Source: Burkholderia sp. S171 (GTDB lineage: Bacteria; Pseudomonadota; Gammaproteobacteria; Burkholderiales; Burkholderiaceae). Taken from it: a stretch of 64,000 bases of DNA. The notes under the pieces were generated by a model. It saw nothing but the letters and a program-made list of their open reading frames with translations, searched no databases and was not told the DNA's origin. A program made the position numbers and the translations under genes. The stretch lies in the NCBI RefSeq assembly GCF_009766085.1, contig NZ_LMUF01000052.1, positions 366,392 to 430,391 on the forward strand, given 5' to 3'. Below, piece by piece: positions 36,122-43,191 of the stretch (the first letter of the stretch is position 1; every line of letters starts with the position of its first letter).

Positions 36122-36882
36122 GATGATTTCCTCTTCGCGAACGCGCTGACCCGTTGCGCGGCGTCCGGGCTTTCGAACGCATCGATCGTGGCATCGGCTT
36201 CGAGATCCAGGCTGTGTGCAAGCGTGCTCGACAGTTCGCGGTTCACAAGGCGCTTAAGCCGCGACACCGAGAGACGCGAGCGGCTCGCCACGCGCTCCGC
36301 TAATCCGAGCGCTGTTTCGAGCAGAAGGTCTCGGGCGACGACCCGATTGACGATACCCATCGCGAGCAGTTGCTGTGCAGTATGCCGGTCGCCCAGCAGC
36401 CACAACTCCATCGCCCGCTGATATCCGACGGCTTGGGGCAACAGGTGAGTCACCCCTCCCGTGACGAACTGTCCCCACTCCATTTCAGGGAAGAAGCACA
36501 CCAGATCGTCGGCCGCCACGACGAGATCGCAATTGAGCAGCCACTCGAATCCACCGCCCACGGCAAACCCGTGGATTGCGCCAATAACCGGCTTGTCGTT
36601 GAACATCAGGTCACGCGTGATGCGTTGAATCCGGTCGATATGCAGTCGAATGCTGGCCTCGTTTTCACTTTGCTTGTCGAACTCCTTCAGATCATCGCCC
36701 GCACAAAAAGCGCGTCCCTCACCGGCAATCACGATTGCACACGTCGATGCATCCTGATTCACTTGATCGAGTGCGAGATGAAAATCATCAAGGAGTTCTC
36801 CGCTGATTGCGTTGAGCCGCTCCGGCCGGTTCAGCGTGACGATGCTCACCGCGCCCCGTGTTGAAACTGTTGCGTAACTCAT
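36118..36882 (-). CDS. Enoyl-CoA hydratase/isomerase (crotonase) family protein
   Basis: The 254-residue protein has the crotonase fold with the oxyanion-hole segments AFCAGDDLKEF (about residues 58-68) and GFAVGGGFEWLLNCD (105-119). Both hydratase glutamates appear to be present: Glu113 in GGGFE and Glu133 in FFPEMEWG, aligning with Glu144 and Glu164 of rat enoyl-CoA hydratase. The aspartate used by 4-chlorobenzoyl-CoA dehalogenase is replaced by Phe, so it is not that enzyme. It overlaps the ligase stop and the HAD start by 4 bases each. It should act on a CoA ester made by the adjacent ligase, adding water to or shifting a double bond. Confidence 0.88.
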   Translation of the reverse strand: MSYATVSTRGAVSIVTLNRPERLNAISGELLDDFHLALDQVNQDASTCAIVIAGEGRAFCAGDDLKEFDKQSENEASIRLHIDRIQRITRDLMFNDKPVIGAIHGFAVGGGFEWLLNCDLVVAADDLVCFFPEMEWGQFVTGGVTHLLPQAVGYQRAMELWLLGDRHTAQQLLAMGIVNRVVARDLLLETALGLAERVASRSRLSVSRLKRLVNRELSSTLAHSLDLEADATIDAFESPDAAQRVSAFAKRKSS

Positions 36883-38225
36883 GCCGACTCCTTGTCGATC
36901 CAGCGTGTTTTTCCTTCCGTGCGGGGAAAATATTCAAAGTGGACCATCGTTACCACGGCAGTCGCACCCACGCGGGATCGGATCGCCGCCTCGATCTCTC
37001 TGGCCGCGCTCGCCCAGCCGGACGCCGGCAAGCCTTCGGCGGCCTCGACGTTCATCGTGATGCGGTCATAAGGGCCGTCTCCCTTCAGCACGATCCGGAA
37101 CATGCCTGAACTCAGTTGCGGCAACGACTCCACGGCGACGCGCAAGGCGCTTGGGAACACATTGATGCCCCGCACGTTGAACATGTCGTCAGTACGGCCG
37201 GTGACGCGGAAACGCCATGCGGTGCGCCCGTCGGGACCAGGCTCAGTTGCGGTGACGGTGATGACATCGCGTGTCCGATAACGGATCAGCGGCTGACATT
37301 CCTTGCGCAAGTGCGTACACACGAGTTCGCCCACCGTCCCTTCGACAATGGGCAGACGCTGCAGCGTTGCCGGATCGATGATTTCCGCGAAGACCACATC
37401 GCTTGCATGAAACAGCAGGTCATGAGTCCAGTCGGTCTGGCCTCCTAAAATACTAAGCACTTCTGATAAACCAAAGTTGGCGTTGCGCACCTTGAAGCCC
37501 CACTTTTCCTCCATGGCTGCGCGCAGGTCTGGATTATCAAGCCCTGCCTCGCCGCCAAAGAGGCCTAGTCTGAGCTTGAGGTCGCGTGGCCTGACCCCAT
37601 CGAGTTCACGCAACACCTGTTCGATCAACCCCGGATAAGACGGCGTGCACGAGATCGCGTTAATGCCAAGATTCAGAATTGAATCGATCAGCAAACGCGT
37701 ACTGCCCACCCCGAACGGAATGACGGTTGCGCCGGTTGCCTCGAGGATCGTGTGATCGGTGAACCCACCGGTCCACATGCAATAGTTGAGGCAATGCACA
37801 ACGCGGTCGTCTGGCCGCAACCCCGCCGCCCACATGGAACGCGCACCAGCACGCGCAATCCAATGCGCATCGCTCTTGCTGTTGGCGAGAATCAACGGCC
37901 GCCCGGTCGTTCCAGATGTCCGATGCAAGCGCGAAACGGACGCCTCGCCGCACGCCAGGTAGTTGCCGAACGGCGAATCGTCTTCCTGACTGACGCGCAA
38001 CTCGTCCTTCTCGGTGAACGGCAATTCCGCGAGGGAATCGAGCGTCACCGTCCGGTCAATCCAATGCGAAAACTTCGTCCGATAGAACGTCGACATCGAA
38101 CGGACGTAGTCCCATTGCGCTGACCAGAGGCCGTCCTGAAGACGCCGGATATCGGGCAATGGCAGCGTTTCGAACTGCTCATCGAAGTAGACAGCCGAGG
38201 AGGGTCGCGTGGAATTCAAATCCAT
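36879..38225 (-). CDS. Acyl-CoA ligase of the phenylacetate-CoA ligase (PaaK) family
   Basis: The 448-residue enzyme activates a carboxylic acid to its CoA thioester through an acyl-adenylate. It has the adenylate-forming P-loop as HRTSGTTGRP (about residues 100-109), the RYRTRD motif, the hinge region GRTDDMFNVRGINVFPS and a C-terminal PRTEGKTRW close to the usual PRSEGK. Length and motifs match PaaK-type ligases for aryl acids. AGAAGG lies about 9 bases before the ATG, and the gene follows the thioesterase gene by 44 bases. Aromatic acids are the best-known substrates, but the neighbouring FlK-like thioesterase and HAD protein leave small or halogenated acids open. Confidence 0.87.
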   Translation of the reverse strand: MDLNSTRPSSAVYFDEQFETLPLPDIRRLQDGLWSAQWDYVRSMSTFYRTKFSHWIDRTVTLDSLAELPFTEKDELRVSQEDDSPFGNYLACGEASVSRLHRTSGTTGRPLILANSKSDAHWIARAGARSMWAAGLRPDDRVVHCLNYCMWTGGFTDHTILEATGATVIPFGVGSTRLLIDSILNLGINAISCTPSYPGLIEQVLRELDGVRPRDLKLRLGLFGGEAGLDNPDLRAAMEEKWGFKVRNANFGLSEVLSILGGQTDWTHDLLFHASDVVFAEIIDPATLQRLPIVEGTVGELVCTHLRKECQPLIRYRTRDVITVTATEPGPDGRTAWRFRVTGRTDDMFNVRGINVFPSALRVAVESLPQLSSGMFRIVLKGDGPYDRITMNVEAAEGLPASGWASAAREIEAAIRSRVGATAVVTMVHFEYFPRTEGKTRWIDKESA

Positions 38226-38269
38226 GAATAAGCCTTCTTTATGGAGGGTTTGTGTTTATGTGACCTGGG

Positions 38270-38671
38270 TTATCCGTTACGGCGCTGCTGGGCACGCCGT
38301 TCGATCGAAGCACGCTCGACGATTGCTCGCGCATGCTTCGCCACACCGACAGGTCCCGAAGGATCGGTTGCTTCGACATCGAACCAGTAAAGCGCACCTT
38401 CGATGGCTCTTAGCGTGGCTCTCGCGAGTACATCGACGTCTAGCGCCGTGGGCTGCGTGTGCGAGATCTCGGTCTTCACTCCTACGGATAACTGACCTTC
38501 ACCGACTTCCACCGCCATGGCCTGCGCACAGGCGCGCTCCATCAAACCGAGCAGCGCGGGTGTTGACAGCACATGGGGGTAACGTTCTCCGTTCGCCTCT
38601 GCAAACGCGGACGCAAGATCCGAATTGCGCACACGCATGGAGACGGTTCCTGTGGTTCCGACTTCGAGCAT
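38270..38671 (-). CDS. FlK-like hotdog-fold acyl-CoA thioesterase
   Basis: The 133-residue product resembles the fluoroacetyl-CoA thioesterase FlK of Streptomyces cattleya. FlK uses Thr42, Glu50 and His76; here Thr37, Glu45 and His71 have exactly the same spacing (Thr-x7-Glu-x25-His), and the surrounding GLMERACAQAMA and HERA-like KHARAIV segments also agree. The ATG at 38669-38671 has a perfect GGAGGA upstream and lies about 20 bases after the expected sigma-54 transcription start, so it leads the operon. It may remove a toxic or dead-end CoA ester, or hydrolyse the final product. Fluoro-specificity cannot be read from the sequence, since many uncharacterised homologues share the triad. Confidence 0.8.
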   Translation of the reverse strand: MLEVGTTGTVSMRVRNSDLASAFAEANGERYPHVLSTPALLGLMERACAQAMAVEVGEGQLSVGVKTEISHTQPTALDVDVLARATLRAIEGALYWFDVEATDPSGPVGVAKHARAIVERASIERRAQQRRNG

Positions 38672-38701
38672 GATTCCTCCGTGTTGGGACGGAGGGTTCA
38701 A

Positions 38702-38718
38702 TGCAAGCGTTGTGCCAA
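38702..38718 (-). promoter_or_regulatory. Sigma-54 promoter of the thioesterase-ligase operon
   Basis: Read on the minus strand, TTGGCAC-AACGC-TTGCA matches the sigma-54 consensus (TGGCAC-N5-TTGCW) at every defined position. Transcription should start near 38691, about 20 bases before the thioesterase ATG. A sigma-54 activator is encoded at the other end of the operon. Confidence 0.88.
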
Positions 38719-39089
38719 TCGCGCGGAGCCTTATCGGGAAAGGGTTACGGCGAGGGGACGCAGTGATGGGGATGAAAAGCGGAAGTGAACGTAACGTTCA
38801 CGTTTTTTACGGGCGTTAAGTTTTTTAACGCTTCTCCGTGAACCCGAAGATCCGTAAATGGCGAGAGCCGGTCCGATGACGGGCGACCGCAGTCAACCCC
38901 GCGGTCGCCCGGTTACCGACCTTAAGCGGAAGTGCGCAATTGTCTGCGCGCCTTCGCTTAGGGTTTATCAATGTCGTGTAACGCCACGTTCGATACCGGC
39001 CGGCATCCGCGTGGACTGAAGCGGAAATGGGTGTTGCGTGTTGTGGTCTTCAACCTGTGAGTCTCAGCCACCAATCCACCCAGGTCACG
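38719..39089. other. Control region upstream of the sigma-54 operon, with a separate 10-bp hairpin
   Basis: This gene-free stretch holds the two palindromic enhancer candidates at its left. Further right GGGCGACCGC (38881-38890) and GCGGTCGCCC (38901-38910) form a perfect 10-bp stem with a 10-base loop and no T-run. It could end transcription coming from the esterase gene at 39090 or be another protein site. The rest, 38911-39089, shows nothing recognisable. Confidence 0.5.
38785..38831 (-). promoter_or_regulatory. Palindromic upstream activator sites
   Basis: GTGAACGTAACGTTCAC (38785-38801) is a perfect 17-bp palindrome centred about 100 bases upstream of the sigma-54 start site, the usual place for an enhancer. 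A second inverted repeat, GCGTTAA-N5-TTAACGC, lies at 38813-38831 and shares the core GTTA/TAAC. Both are likely binding sites for the operon's activator. Confidence 0.65.
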
Positions 39090-40247
39090 TCAGTCGTGAG
39101 GGCTCTGCGTCGGGTTCGTCGGCTCAGAGCCAATGTCCGTCGCACCTTCCGCAGACTCTGCCAGCCACACCAGCTCCTCCATGTTCGACTGGTGCATGCT
39201 CTTCGATGTAAGCCGGACATCGACCCGGTTGATCACGACCAGATCAAGTGACGGCACAATGACTGCGTATTGCCCGTGGTTACCATCAGCCCAATAGGTC
39301 GCCCGCAAAAGGGCGACCTTCGGACCGCGCGAACCGCTTGCGGGCGTGCTCGTCCACCACATGTATGCGTAGCCGCCGGTAGGCGTATTGGAATACGAAC
39401 GTGTCGATTCGGCGACCCAGCTTGCCGGAACGATCTGCCGGTCACGCCAGCGGCCATTGTTCAGGTACAGCAGCGCAAAGCGGGCTAGATCGCGGGTACT
39501 GACGTCGATGGGATACGCCGGATATCGGGTAGCAAGTCCACCCGACACATAGTGCCCGTCCGTTGCACGATAGTCCTGCATGCCGATGGGCTCGGCTATT
39601 TCAGTTCGCAATGCTTCGAAAATATGCTGACCGGTCGCCTTCTCGTAGATCGCGCCGAGCGTGTTGAAATCCCAGTTGTTGTAGTACCAAAACGTACCCG
39701 GTGCGTGACTGCCGCGTGGCGGCTTGGACGCCTCCATCCCTGCCGTTTCATATACCGTAGGGTGATAAACACCCGAACGGGCCTCGAGCATCATGCGCAC
39801 GCTCGCCTGCTTCTCGGTCGGCGTCAGCGACGGATCGTTATCGTCGATACCGAACTGTTCCAGCGTCTCGTCAGGGTTTATCTGGCCGCGCCCGACCGCA
39901 ATCCCGATCAGGGCGCTCATGAAGCTCTTTCTCCCCGAATAAAGATTAGACCTCCTTGACACATCGCCCCACTCAGCGACGACCAGACCATGCTGGATAA
40001 TCATGCCGGATGTCGATCCCGCCCGTTTCGCATAGGCTACCGCCTTGTCGATTCCTTCCTGCGAGAAGCCCAGCGTTGCAGGGTCTGCGCGAGTCCATTC
40101 GGCCCCGGGAAACGGCGACTGCGCGCTGTAGTCACCAGTGGCAGAAGAAACCGCTGGCGGCGTGCCCGACGCGCAGCCACCAAGCATGATTGCGAGCGCG
40201 ATGGAACCGTACACGCCAGATAGAGACCTGCTCAAGTTGCCCGTCAT
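39090..40247 (-). CDS. Serine hydrolase of the class C beta-lactamase / esterase EstB family, lipoprotein
   Basis: The 385-residue protein has a lipoprotein signal peptide with lipobox LGGC (Cys25), so it is likely anchored in the outer membrane facing the periplasm. The beta-lactamase-fold nucleophile motif S-x-x-K is present as SGRK in LYSGRKSFMSALIG, and a Tyr-x-Asn-type motif fits YYNN in FWYYNNWDFN. The context IGIAVGRGQINPDETLEQF matches bacterial esterases and 6-aminohexanoate-dimer hydrolase-like proteins rather than true resistance enzymes. Its substrate may be an ester, a D-amino peptide or a cyclic amide. It is followed upstream by another lipoprotein gene on the same strand, 67 bases away. 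Confidence 0.83.
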   Translation of the reverse strand: MTGNLSRSLSGVYGSIALAIMLGGCASGTPPAVSSATGDYSAQSPFPGAEWTRADPATLGFSQEGIDKAVAYAKRAGSTSGMIIQHGLVVAEWGDVSRRSNLYSGRKSFMSALIGIAVGRGQINPDETLEQFGIDDNDPSLTPTEKQASVRMMLEARSGVYHPTVYETAGMEASKPPRGSHAPGTFWYYNNWDFNTLGAIYEKATGQHIFEALRTEIAEPIGMQDYRATDGHYVSGGLATRYPAYPIDVSTRDLARFALLYLNNGRWRDRQIVPASWVAESTRSYSNTPTGGYAYMWWTSTPASGSRGPKVALLRATYWADGNHGQYAVIVPSLDLVVINRVDVRLTSKSMHQSNMEELVWLAESAEGATDIGSEPTNPTQSPHD

Positions 40248-40314
40248 TCATTCCCCCCGATAGATATCATTTTCTGGTCTATCAGCCGACCTGTCGTCCA
40301 CGTAACGGGTGGCG

Positions 40315-41019
40315 TTACTGCGCCGGCACGTCATGCGAAAAATACTTCACACCGCTCGGCCAAGCATCTGGATGCCATTTGAAGGCCGCCTTTTCGGACA
40401 CGCGAAAATAATTGTGTTCTCCGGACTGGGTCATCAGTAAACCACTTTCCCTGATCTCCGCCTCCGTGCGATCCGAGGCGCGCACGATGCCAATATGGCC
40501 GGAGTGATGCGGGTCAGGCGACTGGTAGGACGCCACGACCAGCTTGCCCATGTTGGCGAGCGCCTGGGCCTGCTCTGGCGTGTCGACGCTGGTCCAGCCA
40601 GCCTTGCGTCCCAACGTGCTGCCGAACCATGCGGTCTGCGCGTTGGCGAGCAGTTCTTGCGCGTGATACGGCGGGCGCAGCATGTAGACGTCGAGGCGTT
40701 CGCCCATCGCCGCGGCAAACGCACTGCAGTGCGTATCGGCCTCGCGCCCCTTGTATTCAGCCGGCTCGTCAGGAACGCCTGTCTTCCAGTTCACATGCCG
40801 ATGCTTTGACCAGAGGTTCTCTACGTTGGAGTCGTCAAGAACCTTGAGAATGTTGCGTGCCGCCGGGGTGATCGGGCCGCAGCACGGACCGGTTTGCGAC
40901 ACTGTGACAGCCGGTAGTGTCTGGACCTGTGACGGATCAGATGCACACGCGCCAAGCGACAATGCAAGCGCGGTCAGGATCACCGCGTTCGCCAACGGCT
41001 TGATGATGTCGTTCGTCAT
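40315..41019 (-). CDS. Conserved hypothetical lipoprotein with a possible Cys-His active site
   Basis: The 234-residue protein starts at the ATG at 41017-41019, with GAGG about 8 bases upstream; longer frames lack a signal. A lipoprotein signal ends in LGAC. I do not recognise the family with certainty. A cysteine in DTHCSAFAAAMGERL and a histidine in HHSGHIGIVRASD are arranged in the order and distance seen in NlpC/P60 or CHAP-type peptidoglycan amidases, where the Cys begins a helix and the His sits in a strand. A cell-wall hydrolase is therefore possible, but this is inference from a motif only. It is in line with the serine hydrolase gene. Confidence 0.6.
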   Translation of the reverse strand: MTNDIIKPLANAVILTALALSLGACASDPSQVQTLPAVTVSQTGPCCGPITPAARNILKVLDDSNVENLWSKHRHVNWKTGVPDEPAEYKGREADTHCSAFAAAMGERLDVYMLRPPYHAQELLANAQTAWFGSTLGRKAGWTSVDTPEQAQALANMGKLVVASYQSPDPHHSGHIGIVRASDRTEAEIRESGLLMTQSGEHNYFRVSEKAAFKWHPDAWPSGVKYFSHDVPAQ

Positions 41020-41613
41020 ACCCCGTTCCTCGATTTCGTTTTGTCCACCACGAGCTATGCCTTTATCACCGGCCTTAGCCTTTTTGCGTCGCAGCAGGCT
41101 TGTCGGTGTAGGTGCTGACGATATGACAGATCGGTAAGCCTGCGTTGTTGGCCGCCTTGCTTGCAATCTGTTCGTAATAGTCCCGCTGTAATAGTTCTGC
41201 CAGTCGAAATTCCCGTCGGTATCATACGCGTCACCGGTGACAACAAACGAAAGGCTAGGAGCGTGCGAACCAGCGGCAGTGGCTCACTCACGGATAAAGG
41301 TTTCCTTTGTTCTGCTTTACATTTAGTGAAACACCTAATGCGCTTGAGGTCGGCGCGAATCATTTCGCCTACGCTGGCGTAGGGATTTCCTGATAGACAA
41401 AAAGCGGCTATTCCGAGCGAAGTTTCAGCGTGTCCCGACTTATCAATCTGGTCTCGCAAGGCTAGGATTGATATATCGGCCGTGAAGCGGGGAGAAGCAG
41501 AGGAGAACGTCTGCCGCCTAGCGTGCCACTATTTCCGGTGTCAGTTGAGCCTTGGCAATATCCAAGAACCAAAGACGCTCGATGTTAGTCGCGTGCCCGC
41601 CAAGGAACCAACC
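41020..41613. other. Intergenic region with a possible ParD antitoxin fragment
   Basis: About 590 bases without an intact gene. On the minus strand around 41330-41460 a frame reads LRDQIDKSG and, after an insertion-like gap of about 17 residues, YASVGEMIRADLKRI. The second block is very like the dimerisation helix of ParD/CopG antitoxins (usual form SGRYAS-SEVVR). No ParE toxin gene accompanies it and the frame continues into non-antitoxin sequence, so it is best read as a decayed remnant. The rest of the region shows nothing recognisable. Confidence 0.35.
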
Positions 41614-42039
41614 ATGAAAACGCTGCGCTTTCTCACTCATCAGGAAATCTTCGATAAAGCAGCGCGTCACCTCTTCAGCCAAGGTCACGCCGGGCTGCCG
41701 CCGCGTGGAGGACTGCCCTATCGCGGGTACTGTGGCGGATGCCCGGTTGGCAATTTCGTCGCCCCGCGCGACTACATAACCGCCATCGAAGGTATTCCCG
41801 TTCACTTCATCGGCGGGTCCCCACTCGCGGCCCCCTCTTACATGGACGCGGGCATCATCGCGCTCAAGCGGGGGCTGCTACGCGCGCAAATTAACGTGTA
41901 CAACCCGGCGACTATCGAGTTGCTCAGTGACCTTCAGAACGTCCACGATCTCCTCGACAAACGGGAAAGATGCGTTGGTCTGGCATCGGTTGCGCGCAAG
42001 TTTGGCCTGTGCACCGACCTTCTGGAACGTGCTGCATGA
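41614..42039 (+). CDS. Conserved hypothetical protein with a Cys-Gly-rich CPVGN segment
   Basis: The 141-residue protein is not a named family to me. AAGGA about 10 bases before the ATG at 41614 supports this start, and a longer frame from 41482 has no such signal. Features are an N-terminal helix (THQEIFDKAARHLFSQG), a central YRGYCGGCPVGNFV segment with two cysteines, and a C-terminal LLSDLQNVHDLLDK helix. The pattern helix, then a YRG-x-CxVG segment, then LLSDLQ-x-HD recalls small uncharacterised proteins found on plasmids and in accessory regions of proteobacteria. Adjacent ParD-like debris fits an accessory origin. The cytoplasmic role is unknown. Confidence 0.6.
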   Translation: MKTLRFLTHQEIFDKAARHLFSQGHAGLPPRGGLPYRGYCGGCPVGNFVAPRDYITAIEGIPVHFIGGSPLAAPSYMDAGIIALKRGLLRAQINVYNPATIELLSDLQNVHDLLDKRERCVGLASVARKFGLCTDLLERAA

Positions 42040-42173
42040 ATCACGCCCATGCTAAGCGCCAAAGAAATTCATGACCGTGTGAGTGCCCACCTGCTAACCC
42101 GGCGCGCCGTCTTCTGCGCTCGAAGAATTACACGACAATATCCACCTCAATGAGTGGCCGCACCTGCTTGAAG

Positions 42174-42204
42174 CGTCAGGTCAGCGGCATGCGCTGACCT
42201 GACG
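42174..42204. terminator. 13-bp perfect hairpin between convergent genes
   Basis: CGTCAGGTCAGCG pairs perfectly with CGCTGACCTGACG across the loop GCATG, between the 3' ends of two convergent genes. Such a stable stem is best explained as a bidirectional terminator, although neither side has a long T-run. Confidence 0.6.
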
Positions 42205-42218
42205 AGAACACATTCCGG

Positions 42219-43097
42219 TCAGTGCATCCAGTATTCGTCTGGAATCCTGCGGTCCGCTTCGGAAAGATACGGGTTGTCCAGGCGGATAATCTTCCTGCCC
42301 GCCAGGTTCGCTCGCCCCAACGGATTCTGGATATACGGATGGGAGTTGAACAGTTTCATGTACGAGCCGTCGCGATACGCCGCCATAAATCCTTTCTCTA
42401 TTGTCGCGGCGAGCTCCTTCTGACTCCGGGCAACATAGAACAGAAAATCCGATCGATATAACAGCAACAGCCTGTTCTCAACCACCAGGTCCGGCACGGC
42501 CTGCTTGCGCGCGTCAAGTTCAGCGAACGCTTCGATCACGCCGCGAGGGAAGTAGTCAACCCGTCCGCCTTGAGTCATCGTGAACAGCGTTTCGTAGGTC
42601 GAGGTTTGCACGTTCAGGCCGGCGCGCCTCATGATTTCGGTGTCGATCCATCCAAGCCCCTGGCCGGCGGTCAGCGCTGTCAGGTCCTCCAGGCCGTTGA
42701 TCCGGTCGAAATCCGGCTGCCGGTCCTTTCTTATGATGAACACCCGATACCCGATCAGGCCGCGGTGAATCGGAATGTGGACGACATTCAACCCGCGCTC
42801 GGCCTGCTCTTCCATGCTCGTCCAGTGCAGGTTGATCGTGTCGCCGTTTGCAAGCTCGGCAAGCGCCCGGCCCCGCTCCATGACCACTTTCGCTTGTCGA
42901 ATGGTGTAGTCGGCATTAGCCGATTTCATCGCGAGATCAAGGACCGCGAGCGCAAAGGCGGCATGCACGTCGCCACCGGGTTGAATTTGCGGGTAGACGA
43001 TGTCGAAATGCTTCGCTTGCGCGGCACGCGCGGCATGCACGTTGAGCGCCACGCCCGTCGCACTGAAAGCCGTCAATAAGAAACGCCTGCGATGCAT
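42219..43097 (-). CDS. Extracytoplasmic solute-binding protein, family 3-like
   Basis: The 292-residue protein begins with a basic RRRF followed by a hydrophobic stretch ending NVHAARAA, a signal peptide that may be Tat-compatible although it lacks the full consensus. The mature part has the two-lobe binding-protein layout: KVVMERGRALAELANGDTINLHW, a hinge near RGLIGYRVFIIRKD, and GRVDYFPRGVIEAF. This resembles family 3 proteins that detect amino acids or act as sensors, but sequence identity to transport proteins seems low. I start at the ATG at 43095-43097, with the signal peptide beginning there. There are no permease genes beside it. The gene is 94 bases from the cysteine desulfurase gene and in the same direction. 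Confidence 0.72.
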   Translation of the reverse strand: MHRRRFLLTAFSATGVALNVHAARAAQAKHFDIVYPQIQPGGDVHAAFALAVLDLAMKSANADYTIRQAKVVMERGRALAELANGDTINLHWTSMEEQAERGLNVVHIPIHRGLIGYRVFIIRKDRQPDFDRINGLEDLTALTAGQGLGWIDTEIMRRAGLNVQTSTYETLFTMTQGGRVDYFPRGVIEAFAELDARKQAVPDLVVENRLLLLYRSDFLFYVARSQKELAATIEKGFMAAYRDGSYMKLFNSHPYIQNPLGRANLAGRKIIRLDNPYLSEADRRIPDEYWMH

Positions 43098-43191
43098 AGA
43101 TGGATTGCCGGTTGACACTGAGATCACGCGGAGTTTTCGCCAGCCTTAAGCCCGAGCGGAGATCCATTGTGTCATACCGACAATACACGCC

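Noticed and set aside
36118..38671. Ligase, crotonase and hotdog thioesterase as a 4-chlorobenzoate (fcbABC-like) dehalogenation set
   Set aside because: The crotonase has both hydratase glutamates and a Phe where the dehalogenase nucleophile aspartate should be, and the thioesterase matches FlK rather than 4-hydroxybenzoyl-CoA thioesterase. Only the general gene trio is similar.
39090..40247. A beta-lactam resistance gene
   Set aside because: The S-x-x-K context is that of esterase EstB or 6-aminohexanoate hydrolase-like proteins, and no ampR-type regulator is adjacent.
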